Shown here piece after piece: positions 16,445-25,413 of a DNA stretch of 58,117 nt. The notes under the pieces were generated by a model that saw nothing but the letters and a program-made list of their open reading frames with translations, made no database searches and was not told the origin of the DNA. How positions within the stretch are numbered: position 1 is the stretch's first letter; each line of letters opens with the position of its first letter. The DNA is from Desulfuromusa sp. (lineage in GTDB: Bacteria; Desulfobacterota; Desulfuromonadia; Desulfuromonadales; Geopsychrobacteraceae), in contig JAKIUD010000014.1 in NCBI GenBank assembly GCA_021647765.1, positions 1 through 58,117 of the forward strand, given 5' to 3'. A program made the position numbers and the translations under genes.

Positions 16445-16802
16445 CTTCACCCTGGTTCGTCCAGAACATCTCAATCACCATGGCTATCTATTTGGTGGTG
16501 TGATGCTGAAATGGGTCGATGAAAATGCCTGGATGGCAGCTTCACGGGAATATTCTGGTTGTAACCTGGTCACTGTCGGGATGGATGCCTGTCGTTTCAA
16601 ATATCGGGTCGAGAATGGTTCTATCCTTCGCTTTCATATCGAAAAAATTAACCAGGGGAAAACCTCTGCAACCTATAGTGTGGTTGTTTTCGCCGATGCA
16701 CCGGGTGCCTCTGAAGAAAAAGAGGTCTTCAGTATTTCAGTGACTTTTGTGCGGTTGAATAAGGCTGGCCGCCCTTGCGGATTGAACATTGTGGAAGAAT
16801 AA
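16437..16802 (+). CDS. Acyl-CoA thioesterase, hot-dog fold (YciA-like)
   Basis: The protein has about 121 residues and a hot-dog fold: VRPEHLNHHGYLFGGVMLKWVDENAWMAA is the catalytic helix region (HxxGxxFGG...D) of the 4HBT acyl-CoA hydrolase family. The open frame extends 45 codons upstream inside lipA, but the ATG at 16437 matches the family N-terminus. It overlaps lipA by eight bases. The acyl chain preference cannot be read from sequence. Confidence 0.85.
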   Translation: MDNFTLVRPEHLNHHGYLFGGVMLKWVDENAWMAASREYSGCNLVTVGMDACRFKYRVENGSILRFHIEKINQGKTSATYSVVVFADAPGASEEKEVFSISVTFVRLNKAGRPCGLNIVEE

Positions 16803-16859
16803 GCAAGATCCATTATCAATGGTGAATCGCTAATGGACTTTGACTGAAGGTGATTGATC

Positions 16860-17048
16860 TCAGCCCTTAACGTCGAGATTCAGCCCTTTTCCGGTCTGTT
16901 CAGCTATCTCTAACCGTTGCTGTTCCGCGGTTTGCATTTGTTCGGTTTTTTCCAGAGTTTTGGTTAGAACATCAAAACCTGATTGAGTTTTATTGGTTGA
17001 CATCGCTTGAGCTGCAAAACTCATAGAGCCAGAGACATCCACAGCCAT
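16860..17048 (-). CDS. Small conserved protein, YjfB-like putative motility protein
   Basis: The protein has 62 residues: DVSGSMSFAAQAMSTNKTQS, a helical region rich in Gln, Glu and Lys (VLTKTLEKTEQMQTAEQQ), and a C-terminus LNLDVKG. The length, the SxMSxAxxA-type opening and the ...GxxLDVKG ending resemble the YjfB family of putative motility proteins. GAGAGGAG lies 5-6 bases upstream of the ATG. No flagellar genes are nearby, so function remains open. Confidence 0.55.
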   Translation of the reverse strand: MAVDVSGSMSFAAQAMSTNKTQSGFDVLTKTLEKTEQMQTAEQQRLEIAEQTGKGLNLDVKG

Positions 17049-17179
17049 ATTATGCTCCTCTCATTTGTTTGATAACAAGCCCAACATAGCAGTTAATCCT
17101 ATACCGAGTCAACACTTTATTTACCTGTCTTAATTAAGAAGAATTATTTCTTTCTATCTCCTTTATTTTGCTGTCATTA

Positions 17180-17208
17180 TTGCGGCAAACAGACGACTGC
17201 TTTATACT
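17180..17208 (+). promoter_or_regulatory. Sigma-70-like promoter for the 2-oxoglutarate dehydrogenase genes
   Basis: TTGCGG (17180-17185) and TATACT (17203-17208) are separated by 17 bp. They lie about 35 bp upstream of the sucA start. No obvious operator palindrome overlaps it. Confidence 0.5.
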
Positions 17209-17242
17209 ATATATGTTTTTCTGCTGAGTCCTTCATCCAACA

Positions 17243-19939
17243 ATGAATTGTGAGCCCAAAATGAGCGTTATTGATCATGTCAGTTCCGAATGGATAGAAA
17301 CTCAATATCAGATTTTTAAAAAGGATCCTCTCCAGCTTTCCGCAGAGTGGCGATCTTTTTTTCAGGGGTATGAACTGGGTATGGAAACGGAAGACTCTCT
17401 TGGCCCTGATCCCAAGCCTGCGGCTGTTCAATCTATGATCCGTCGTTATCGTGATATTGGTCATTTTTATGCTTGTGTTGATCCCTTAACTCCCTGTGAG
17501 CTGGATCATCCCCAACTCCGGATTTCTAAATTTGGTCTGGATGACAAAGATCTGCAACGTACCTTTGCTCCCAATAGCTTTATTCTCCAGGAAGCATCCC
17601 TCAAAGAGATAGTTGATGTTTTAAAGCAGACCTACTGTCGTTCTCTCGGTCTGGAATTCATGCATCTCCCCCTTCTTGAGGAACGGGAGTGGTTACAACA
17701 AAAAGCAGAAGAATCTCGCAACCATTCTAACTTGAGTCGTGAAAAGAAGCTTGCGATGATGAAAATACTTCTTCAGGCCACCAAGTTTGAATCTTTTTTA
17801 CACCGTAAATTTGTCGGACAAAAACGGTTTTCTCTCGAAGGGGCAGAATCGGTGATTCCCCTTCTTGATCATCTGATTGAAAAAGCGGCAGAGCTGTCGA
17901 TGCAGCACGTTGTTATTGGCATGTCTCATCGGGGACGGCTCAATGTCCTGGTCAATATTTTCAAAAAACCACTGGAAAACATGTTTGCTGAGTTTGCTGA
18001 CAATGCAGGATGTAAGATTGTTGGCGAGGGAGATGTCAAATATCATAAAGGATATTCCACTGACCGCTGTTTTACTGACGGTTGTGTCCATCTCTCTCTT
18101 GCTTCCAATCCCAGCCATCTGGAAGCGGTAAACCCGGTTGTTGAAGGAAAATGTCGCGCTCGGCAGGATCGAATCGAAGGGGATGGTGAGCAGTTGGTCA
18201 TGCCCCTGCTAATTCACGGGGATGCAGCATTTGCCGGTCAGGGGGTGGTCGCTGAAACCCTCAACTTATCCCAGCTTGCTGGCTATAAGACCGGTGGTAC
18301 CTTGCACCTGGTGGTAAATAATCAAATCGGGTTTACTACTATGCCTGTTGATGCCCGTTCCACCTGTTATTCTACCGATATTGCCAAAATGTTGATAGCG
18401 CCGATCTTCCATGTTCACGGGGACGATCCTGAAGCGTTGATCCAGGCAGCAACAATGGCAATTGAGTTTCGGCAGAAATTCCGCAAGGATGTTGTTATTG
18501 AAGTTATCTGTTATCGCAGATACGGGCACAATGAGGGGGATGAACCCTTTTTTACCCAGCCGTTGATGTACGAAAAAATTCGCAATCATCCATTGACATC
18601 CGAGATCTATAAAACTCAACTGCTTCTGGAAGGTTTCTCTGAAAAAGAGATTCAATCGATTGCGGATGAAGTTGATCAAGATCTGGAAGAGGCGTTGAGC
18701 CATGAGGTCTGTCCGCTCCACGAGGAATTTATGCAACAGTGGGCGCATATTTCTCGGCAATTCAGCTTTGATCCGATTGAAACGGGTGTTGATAAAAAAA
18801 CCTTGCAACAACTGATTGATTCTCTGACCACTGTCCCGGATAATTTTTCGCCCCATCGAAAAATAATATCGCTACTTAAAAAACGTCATAAGGCTGTTGC
18901 GGAAGAGACAAATATTGATTGGGGAACTGGTGAGGCTCTGGCCATGGCAAGTCTGGTCAATGAGGGAACCTCGATCCGACTGTCGGGGCAGGATTCCCGG
19001 CGTGGCACCTTCAATCACCGTCATGCAACTTTGTACGATATCGCAACCGGCAAGGAATATACTCCCTTGGCTGATATTGCCAGGGAGGCGGGATGTCGGT
19101 TTGATGTCTTCAACAGTATGCTGTCGGAAATGGCAGTGCTTGGTTTTGATTATGGTTATGCGGTGGAAACTCCTGATGACTTGACAATCTGGGAAGCTCA
19201 GTTTGGTGATTTTGCTAACGGGGCTCAGGTTATTATTGACCAGTTCATTGCCAGCAGTCAGGCTAAATGGGATCGCCCGTGCGGTATTACGATGTTTCTT
19301 CCCCATGGTTACGAAGGGCAAGGCCCGGAACATTCCAGTGCCCGGATGGAACGCTATCTGCAACTCTGTGCTGATAATAATATGCAGATTGTCAATACCA
19401 GTACTCCGGCACAGTTATTTCACCTGTTGCGGCGTCAGGTTCGCACTCAGCACCGTTGCCCACTGATTCTTTTTACCCCCAAAGCGTTGTTGCGGCATCC
19501 CGCTTGTGTCTCAACTGTGAAGGATCTAACCAGTGGTCATTTTCAGGAGATCCTGGCCGATGACCTGGATCCCAGGAAATGTCGCCGTGTCCTGCTCTGC
19601 TCGGGGAAAATATATTATGACCTCCTGCAGCAACGCCAAGATAGACAACATGATGATGTTGCAATCGTCCGGATTGAACAGATCTATCCGCTGCACAGAG
19701 AACTTTTGCAAAAGATTCTCAAGCCCTACAAAAAAACGGTCGAATATTGTTGGGTACAGGAAGAAATTGCCAATGCGGGTGCTTGGGATTATCTCCGCTC
19801 ACAGTTGCGTGGATTGCTTGGTCGCGAACCGGAGTACATCGGGCGCAAGCGTTCTGCCAGTACCGCTGTTGGTTCAAACCGGATCCATAAGATTGAGCAG
19901 CAGCAAATTTTAGATCGTGCTTTTGCCCCCTCAAAATAA
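17243..19939 (+). CDS. sucA: 2-oxoglutarate dehydrogenase E1 component
   Basis: This 898-residue thiamin-diphosphate enzyme decarboxylates 2-oxoglutarate and passes the succinyl group to the E2 lipoyl arm. The N-terminus has the SucA element SSEWIETQYQIFKKDPLQLSAEWRSFF. Active-site blocks are GMSHRGRLNVL (about 223-233), HGDAAFAGQGVVAETLNLSQL (about 325-345), NNQIGFTT (ThDP/Mg site) and the transketolase-like C-terminal half with SGQDSRRGTFNHRHA. The length fits the 900-950-residue family. The start could also be the ATG at 17261; neither has a strong ribosome binding site. sucB follows after 8 bp. Confidence 0.95.
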   Translation: MNCEPKMSVIDHVSSEWIETQYQIFKKDPLQLSAEWRSFFQGYELGMETEDSLGPDPKPAAVQSMIRRYRDIGHFYACVDPLTPCELDHPQLRISKFGLDDKDLQRTFAPNSFILQEASLKEIVDVLKQTYCRSLGLEFMHLPLLEEREWLQQKAEESRNHSNLSREKKLAMMKILLQATKFESFLHRKFVGQKRFSLEGAESVIPLLDHLIEKAAELSMQHVVIGMSHRGRLNVLVNIFKKPLENMFAEFADNAGCKIVGEGDVKYHKGYSTDRCFTDGCVHLSLASNPSHLEAVNPVVEGKCRARQDRIEGDGEQLVMPLLIHGDAAFAGQGVVAETLNLSQLAGYKTGGTLHLVVNNQIGFTTMPVDARSTCYSTDIAKMLIAPIFHVHGDDPEALIQAATMAIEFRQKFRKDVVIEVICYRRYGHNEGDEPFFTQPLMYEKIRNHPLTSEIYKTQLLLEGFSEKEIQSIADEVDQDLEEALSHEVCPLHEEFMQQWAHISRQFSFDPIETGVDKKTLQQLIDSLTTVPDNFSPHRKIISLLKKRHKAVAEETNIDWGTGEALAMASLVNEGTSIRLSGQDSRRGTFNHRHATLYDIATGKEYTPLADIAREAGCRFDVFNSMLSEMAVLGFDYGYAVETPDDLTIWEAQFGDFANGAQVIIDQFIASSQAKWDRPCGITMFLPHGYEGQGPEHSSARMERYLQLCADNNMQIVNTSTPAQLFHLLRRQVRTQHRCPLILFTPKALLRHPACVSTVKDLTSGHFQEILADDLDPRKCRRVLLCSGKIYYDLLQQRQDRQHDDVAIVRIEQIYPLHRELLQKILKPYKKTVEYCWVQEEIANAGAWDYLRSQLRGLLGREPEYIGRKRSASTAVGSNRIHKIEQQQILDRAFAPSK

Positions 19940-19947
19940 GGATTGAT

Positions 19948-21144
19948 ATGGATATCATTGTCCCCCAGGTTGGTGAGTCAATTGTTGAAGCAGAGATCGG
20001 TGAATGGTTCAAGAAAGATGGTGAGTATGTTGCGAAAGATGATCTGCTCATGGAACTGGAAACTGAAAAAGTTAATGTTGAACTCAATGCCGAAGCTTCT
20101 GGAAAGTTGACAATCCTGGCTGAGCAGGGAGAAACGGTCAAAATTGGCGCGGTGATAGGAAAGATTGATGAGGCAGTCACAGCCCCTCCCTCTGTTGCTG
20201 TAAGTGACAGCGTAGAATCTACACCTGATCCAGTAGTAACAGAACCGGCTGTTATGAATCCAGCAGTGCCAAAGCTAGCTGCGGAACGGGGGATTGATCC
20301 ATCGGCTCTGAAAGGGAGCGGTCGTGATGGTCGAGTTCTGGTCGATGATATCCCACCAGCTAAAGCAGCAGTAGAACCAACTCCAGTTGAATCGACACCG
20401 ACACCTGCAGCAGGAGCCCAACCAATCGCGCAAGTTGAAGCTGCAGAACGGAACACTCGGGTACCAATGTCGCAGCTGCGTAAAAAAATTGCCGAGCATC
20501 TATTGCGTGCAAAACAGGATACCGCCATGCTGACGACTTTTAACGAAATTGACATGAGTCGGGTCATGGCTGTGCGCAAGACTTACAAAGAATCCTTCCA
20601 GGAAAAATATGGTGTCCCCTTGGGTTTCATGTCTTTCTTTGTGAAGGCTTGTGCCGAGGCCTTAAAAAGCTACCCGGAGGTCAATGGCAGTATTGATGGT
20701 AACGATATTGTCTATCACAATTATTACGACATCGGTGTGGCGGTCGGAAGCAAGCGAGGATTAGTGGTTCCGGTTATTCGAAATGCCGATATCTTACACT
20801 TTGATGCAGTTGAAAAAACTATCCGTGACTTTGCTGAACGTGCAGGCAGCGGAAAGTTAACTCTGGATGAGTTGCAAAATGGGACATTTACGATCAGCAA
20901 CGGTGGAATTTATGGTTCTGTCCTTTCCACTCCGATTCTCAACCCACCGCAGAGTGCAATCCTTGGTATGCATGCCATCCAGGATCGGGCTGTCGTTGTT
21001 GCCGGTGAGATTGTCATCCGTCCGATGATGAATATTGCTCTCAGCTATGATCATCGGATTATCGATGGGCAGCAGGCAGTCAGTTTCCTCAAACAGGTCA
21101 AAAGCTATATTGATAACCCGGAAACACTATTACTGAAAGTATAG
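19948..21144 (+). CDS. sucB: Dihydrolipoyl succinyltransferase (E2 of 2-oxoglutarate dehydrogenase)
   Basis: The 398-residue protein has an N-terminal lipoyl domain (about 1-75, lipoyl lysine in ELETEKVNVEL near residue 43), an Ala/Pro/Val-rich linker, and a peripheral subunit-binding domain (about 110-147, PAVPKLAAERGIDPSALKGSG). The catalytic domain ends with the active-site SYDHRIIDGQQAV. It transfers succinyl groups to CoA and forms the core of the complex. AAGGA precedes the ATG. The linker is followed by a second short Pro/Thr/Ala-rich spacer. Confidence 0.95.
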   Translation: MDIIVPQVGESIVEAEIGEWFKKDGEYVAKDDLLMELETEKVNVELNAEASGKLTILAEQGETVKIGAVIGKIDEAVTAPPSVAVSDSVESTPDPVVTEPAVMNPAVPKLAAERGIDPSALKGSGRDGRVLVDDIPPAKAAVEPTPVESTPTPAAGAQPIAQVEAAERNTRVPMSQLRKKIAEHLLRAKQDTAMLTTFNEIDMSRVMAVRKTYKESFQEKYGVPLGFMSFFVKACAEALKSYPEVNGSIDGNDIVYHNYYDIGVAVGSKRGLVVPVIRNADILHFDAVEKTIRDFAERAGSGKLTLDELQNGTFTISNGGIYGSVLSTPILNPPQSAILGMHAIQDRAVVVAGEIVIRPMMNIALSYDHRIIDGQQAVSFLKQVKSYIDNPETLLLKV

Positions 21145-21171
21145 TTATTCAGCACCCCCGTTAGCAAAACC

Positions 21172-21297
21172 GGGACTGTCCCCAGGGTCATTGGGGGCTG
21201 TCCCAGGCTTTTGCGGTGCGAACCAGCGTGGTTCTTCGTGGCTCGTAAACTTTCGGGACAGCCCCCGATGGATCTGGGGACAGTCCCAAGTTTACTG
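21172..21297. repeat. REP-like nested palindrome, copy A
   Basis: This long imperfect palindrome lies between sucB and lpdA. Outer arms GGGACTGTCCCCAG (21172-21185) and CTGGGGACAGTCCC (21274-21287) are perfect complements. Inner arms GGGGGCTGTCCC (21193-21204) and GGGACAGCCCCC (21255-21266) are also perfect. The centre contains CTCGTAAACTTTCGGG, shared with copies at about 39.2 and 50.9 kb. Confidence 0.8.
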
Positions 21298-21333
21298 AAT
21301 AATTTCCTAAAGTTAGAATAATAAGGAGAACAA

Positions 21334-22746
21334 ATGTCTGAACAAATCTATGACCTGATAGTTATTGGCGCTGGTCCTGGTGGTTATGTTGCGGCTATTC
21401 GTGCCGCTCAACTCGGTTTTTCCGTTGCGGTTGTCGAAAAACGGGCAACTTTGGGTGGTGTCTGCTTGAATGAAGGTTGTATCCCCAGTAAGGCGCTCCT
21501 TGAATCAAGTGAACATTTTGCCCGGATTGATCGCGAATTGGCAGATCATGGGATTGAGGTCAAGGGTGCCAAGCTTGACCTGAAAAAAATGATGTCCCGT
21601 AAAGAGGGTATTATTGATAAGTTGACCGGTGGTGTTGCTGGATTATTCAAGAAAAACAAGATTGTTTCAATAACCGGCCAAGCGAAATTATTGGCTGGGA
21701 GTGATTCAGTCCAAAAGATTAAAGTAACCAGTGACGATAATACCCAGGAACTTTTTACCAAGGTTCTTCTGCTGGCAACCGGGAGCGAAGCGATTGAACT
21801 TCCTCATCTCCAATTTAATGGTAAAACAGTTATCAGTGCACGTGAAGCACTTAGCTTGGAAGAAGTCCCGAAACGCTTGCTGGTCGTCGGTGGTGGAGTG
21901 ATTGGCCTGGAGTTGGGATCGGTCTGGAGTCGACTCGGAGCAGACGTGACAATTGTAGAAATGCTTCCCCAGATTATCCCGCAAGCTGATTCGCAGGTTG
22001 CGCAGACATTACAGCGCAGCTTAAAAAAACAGGGATTGAATATCCTGCTGAAGACTCGACTTGATAAGATTGAAACGACAAAAGATGGTATCGTTGCCAG
22101 CCTGACAACAGCCAAAGGTAAGCAGCAGGTCGGTTGCGACAAAGTTCTTGTAGCAACTGGCCGTCGGGCACAAACCGCCGGGCTCGGACTGGAAACTGTC
22201 GGTTTACAAACAAATAAACAGGGGCAACTGGAAGTCGATGAGAATTATCAGACTACAGTTCCAGGAATCTATGCCATCGGTGATCTGATACCTGGTCCGA
22301 TGTTAGCGCATAAAGCCAGTGAAGAGGGTGTCGTGTTTGCTGAACGGCTGGCTGGACAGAAATCTACGGTCAATTACCAAATTATTCCGGGAGTGACCTA
22401 CACCTGGCCCGAAGTTGCGACTGTCGGAAAGAATGAAGATGAGTTGAAAACGGAGAAAACCTCTTACAAAGCAGGTAAGTTTTTCTTTGCCGCCAGCGGC
22501 CGTGCCCTCTGTACCGGCATGAGTGAAGGATTTGTCAAGATCCTGGCTGATCCTGATAGTGGTCGAATTCTCGGTATCCATATTGTCGGACCACAGGCTT
22601 CAGAATTGATTGCCGAAGCGACGACAGTGATGTCTTTTTCTGGTAGTGTTCACGATTTGGCGGTGACTTGCCATGCCCATCCAACTTTAGCTGAAGTACT
22701 TAAAGAAGCGGCTCTGGCTGTGAATAAAGAGGCCATTCACGCTTGA
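21334..22746 (+). CDS. lpdA: Dihydrolipoyl dehydrogenase (E3)
   Basis: This 470-residue FAD enzyme has an N-terminal GAGPGGYVAAIRAAQLG Rossmann motif, the redox-active disulfide in GGVCLNEGCIPSK (about 41-53) and a second GGGVIGLELGSVWSRLG nucleotide motif (about 186-202). The C-terminal dimer interface has the His-Glu pair in CHAHPTLAEV. It reoxidises dihydrolipoamide with NAD+. AAGGAGA precedes the ATG. A REP-like palindrome separates it from sucB, which may affect relative expression. With sucA, sucB and lipA close by, the set forms a complete 2-oxoglutarate dehydrogenase. Confidence 0.95.
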   Translation: MSEQIYDLIVIGAGPGGYVAAIRAAQLGFSVAVVEKRATLGGVCLNEGCIPSKALLESSEHFARIDRELADHGIEVKGAKLDLKKMMSRKEGIIDKLTGGVAGLFKKNKIVSITGQAKLLAGSDSVQKIKVTSDDNTQELFTKVLLLATGSEAIELPHLQFNGKTVISAREALSLEEVPKRLLVVGGGVIGLELGSVWSRLGADVTIVEMLPQIIPQADSQVAQTLQRSLKKQGLNILLKTRLDKIETTKDGIVASLTTAKGKQQVGCDKVLVATGRRAQTAGLGLETVGLQTNKQGQLEVDENYQTTVPGIYAIGDLIPGPMLAHKASEEGVVFAERLAGQKSTVNYQIIPGVTYTWPEVATVGKNEDELKTEKTSYKAGKFFFAASGRALCTGMSEGFVKILADPDSGRILGIHIVGPQASELIAEATTVMSFSGSVHDLAVTCHAHPTLAEVLKEAALAVNKEAIHA

Positions 22747-22856
22747 ACTGAAATATTTGATAACTAAAGAGCAACAACTGATAATCACTGACTGTTTTTG
22801 TATTGCTCGGATCATAATCAACTCCTTTTTTAAAGTTCTGATTGAGAGGTTTAATT

Positions 22857-24152
22857 TTGAAATCATTGAAAAATTTATTTTTCTTACTGATATTTGTCGG
22901 TCTGATTGCTGCGGGTGTTTTTTATTTTCGTGATACCAAAGCACCACAGTTAAGTTTGATTCCCGGGAGCGTCCCGATTTCCAAAAAAACCAAACTACTT
23001 TTATCCCTCAATGATGCAGGGACAGGAATAAAAAATGTTCAGGTGATGGTGATTCAGGGAAACAATCGACTTCCTTTGCTAAAGCGCGATTTTCCACCAC
23101 AAACCGGGGTGGTTGATCTGGAGTTGGATCTTTCGGTTTTGAAACTGCAGGAAGGTGCTCTGCAGATTGAAGTGAATGCCACCGATCAAGCGATTTACCA
23201 TCTTGGTAAAGGGAATACGACTCAACAGCTGTTTACCATGACTTACGATACGCGTGCTCCAATTATTTCAATTCTCAGCAAGGCACATAATTTCACTCAC
23301 GGTGGGAGTGGTCTGGTGACATTTGGTTTAAATGAAGAGGTTAAAACTGCCGGAGTTAAATTTGGAAATTATTTTTTTCCGGCATTTCAGCAGGAATCGG
23401 GTAACTACGCCTGTTTGCTTGCTTATCCCTACAATGTGAAAGAGAGTGATTTTGTCCCCCGGGTTATTGCTGTGGATTTGGCTGGAAATGAGCGACAGTT
23501 GGGGATTTACTATCGAGCCAATAAGAAAAAATTCCGTCAGCGTAAAATTAATATCTCTGATCGTTTTCTTGCGCAGAAAATCCCTGAGTTTGAGGATTTG
23601 GCACCCGATGTCGATAATCCCCTGGATATTTTTCTCTATGTCAATCGGGATATCCGCCAGCAAAACAGGGATAAGATAGCTGGACTTAGTAGTAAAACAG
23701 CCTCAATACCCCGCTGGGATGGAGCCTTTTTACGCCAGCCAAAGGCGGCAACCTTGGCACAATTTGCTGATTACCGCACTTATTATTATAAAGGCAAGCA
23801 GATCGATAAACAGGTTCACCTGGGTCAGGATTTAGCTTCAGTCGCTCAGGCAGAGATCATTGCAGAAAATTCCGGAGAGGTCATTTGGGCTGAATATCTG
23901 GGTATCTACGGGCTCTGCGTCATAATTGATCATGGACTGGGATTGCAGTCTCTCTATGCACACATGAGTCAGCTTGATGTTCAGTCTGGAGATACTGTAA
24001 CGCGCGGACAGGTTATAGGGCGCAGTGGAGCAACCGGTATGGCTGGAGGTGATCACCTCCATTTTGGTATGTTTGTCTCCGGGGTTCCGGTTCAGCCGAT
24101 CGAATGGTGGGATGCTCACTGGTTGCAGGACAATATCGATAGTAAGTTATAG
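22857..24152 (+). CDS. M23 (LytM-type) peptidase-domain envelope protein
   Basis: The roughly 431-residue protein begins with a signal-anchor helix (LFFLLIFVGLIAAGVFYF) and an Ig/beta-rich middle region (about 35-215). A C-terminal M23 domain (about 320-425) carries the zinc-site motifs HLGQDLA, YAHMSQLDVQSGDTVTRGQ and HLHFG. All usual zinc ligands (HxxxD and HxH) are present, so it may be an active peptidoglycan endopeptidase facing the periplasm. I chose the TTG at 22857 because GAGAGG is 6 bases upstream; the open frame also contains a TTG at 22842. Confidence 0.82.
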   Translation: MKSLKNLFFLLIFVGLIAAGVFYFRDTKAPQLSLIPGSVPISKKTKLLLSLNDAGTGIKNVQVMVIQGNNRLPLLKRDFPPQTGVVDLELDLSVLKLQEGALQIEVNATDQAIYHLGKGNTTQQLFTMTYDTRAPIISILSKAHNFTHGGSGLVTFGLNEEVKTAGVKFGNYFFPAFQQESGNYACLLAYPYNVKESDFVPRVIAVDLAGNERQLGIYYRANKKKFRQRKINISDRFLAQKIPEFEDLAPDVDNPLDIFLYVNRDIRQQNRDKIAGLSSKTASIPRWDGAFLRQPKAATLAQFADYRTYYYKGKQIDKQVHLGQDLASVAQAEIIAENSGEVIWAEYLGIYGLCVIIDHGLGLQSLYAHMSQLDVQSGDTVTRGQVIGRSGATGMAGGDHLHFGMFVSGVPVQPIEWWDAHWLQDNIDSKL

Positions 24153-24276
24153 AGCGATACAAAAAGGGTTAGTCTGCTGACGGAAGGTTAGAGGGGGCTT
24201 CTTGACTCCTCCGCCGGTCTAGTTTAGAAAGGATCTTTTCAATCTCTTTCCCTCAACACGAGAAAGGTACAATTCA

Positions 24277-25353
24277 ATGAAAAAAGTTGTCCTGCTTCTG
24301 CTGGTTACTCTGGCTGTCTGTTTTTCCGGCAATGTTTTTGCTGTCTCTGCGGTAAAAGAGATCAAAGCTGGCTTTATTTATGTCGGCCCTGTTGGTGATG
24401 CTGGCTGGACTTATGCTCACGATCAGGGGCGTCAGGAGATGGAAAAACTCTCCTATGTCAAGCCTTCAACTTTTATTGAAACGGTTCCTGAAGGTGCAGA
24501 GTCGGCTCGGGTTATCAATGGTCTGGTGCGTAAAGGTCACAACCTGATTTTCACCACTAGTTTCGGCTATATGGATGCAACTATTGATGTCGCCAGACGA
24601 AATAAAGATGTTGTGTTTATGCATTGCTCCGGGTTTAAGACGGCGGAAAATGTCGGCACCTACTTTGGCCGGATGTATGAGCCCCGCTACCTGTCCGGTA
24701 TTGTTGCTGGAAAAATGACCAAGAAAAATATCATTGGTTACGTCGCGGCGTTCCCCATCCCTGAAGTTATCCGTGGAATCAATGCCTTTACTCTTGGCGT
24801 GCGCAGTGTCAACCCGAAAGCTGAAGTGAAGGTTGTCTGGACTCAAACTTGGTTTGATCCAGGTGTTGAGCGTGACGCTGCTGATAGCCTGTTGGATGTG
24901 GGAGCTGATGTTCTTACTATGCATCAGGATGCTCCAGCGACCATGCAGGCTGCTGAAGCCCGTGGTGCTTACGTCATCGGCTACAATTCCGATATGCGCA
25001 ATTTTGCTCCCAATGCTTTCTTGACTGCCCCGATTTGGAACTGGGGTGCGCTCTACACCAAGATAGCTGAAGAAGTCCACAATGGCACCTGGAAATCTGA
25101 GCAGATCTGGTGGGGAATGAAAGAAGATCTGGTTCGATTGGCGGATTTCAGCGCTGCGGTTCCTGCCGCTGTCCAGGCTCTGGTGACAGAAAAAGCCAAT
25201 GCTATCAAGGCTGGTTCTCTGCATCCCTTTGCCGGTCCGATCAAAGATCAGGGTGGAAAAATTGTTGTTGCCGCTGGCCAGATTCCCCAGGATGGGGATC
25301 TTCTCGGTATGAACTACTTTGTTGAAGGTGTTCAGGGAACAATTTCGAAGTAA
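24277..25353 (+). CDS. BMP/Med-family ABC transporter substrate-binding protein (nucleoside/purine type)
   Basis: The 358-residue protein has a cleavable signal peptide (about 1-23, ending VFA-V). A PnrA/BMP-type fold follows: KAGFIYVGPVGDAGWTYAHDQGRQ, TTSFGYMDA, HCSGFKTAENVGTYFGRMYEPRYLSGIVAG and VIGYNSDM. The family binds nucleosides or purine bases. No lipobox cysteine is present. It heads an operon with a double ATPase, two permeases and a phosphoribosyltransferase. A terminator hairpin directly follows, which would boost this gene relative to the membrane components. Confidence 0.9.
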   Translation: MKKVVLLLLVTLAVCFSGNVFAVSAVKEIKAGFIYVGPVGDAGWTYAHDQGRQEMEKLSYVKPSTFIETVPEGAESARVINGLVRKGHNLIFTTSFGYMDATIDVARRNKDVVFMHCSGFKTAENVGTYFGRMYEPRYLSGIVAGKMTKKNIIGYVAAFPIPEVIRGINAFTLGVRSVNPKAEVKVVWTQTWFDPGVERDAADSLLDVGADVLTMHQDAPATMQAAEARGAYVIGYNSDMRNFAPNAFLTAPIWNWGALYTKIAEEVHNGTWKSEQIWWGMKEDLVRLADFSAAVPAAVQALVTEKANAIKAGSLHPFAGPIKDQGGKIVVAAGQIPQDGDLLGMNYFVEGVQGTISK

Positions 25354-25366
25354 TTTAAATTTATTT

Positions 25367-25395
25367 AAGGCACGCTTTGCAGCGTGCCTTTTTTA
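25367..25395 (+). terminator. Hairpin terminator after the BMP-type binding protein
   Basis: AAGGCACGC (25367-25375) pairs perfectly with GCGTGCCTT (25382-25390) around a 6-nt loop and is followed by TTTTTATT. It is a partial terminator inside the operon, before the ATPase gene. Confidence 0.8.
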
Positions 25396-25413
25396 TTCAG
25401 TCTGCCGCCATAT

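Noticed and set aside
19719..20579. 286-codon open frame on the minus strand across the sucA end and sucB
   Set aside because: It is antisense to two well-supported genes, is Ser/Thr/Arg-rich from reverse-read codons and resembles no protein family.
24153..24276. Possible purine riboswitch ahead of the purine importer operon
   Set aside because: The 124-bp leader contains no purine-aptamer-like core or clear three-way junction that I can find.
24466..25224. 252-codon minus-strand open frame in the BMP-type binding protein gene
   Set aside because: Antisense to a strongly supported gene, with no start site context and no recognisable domain.
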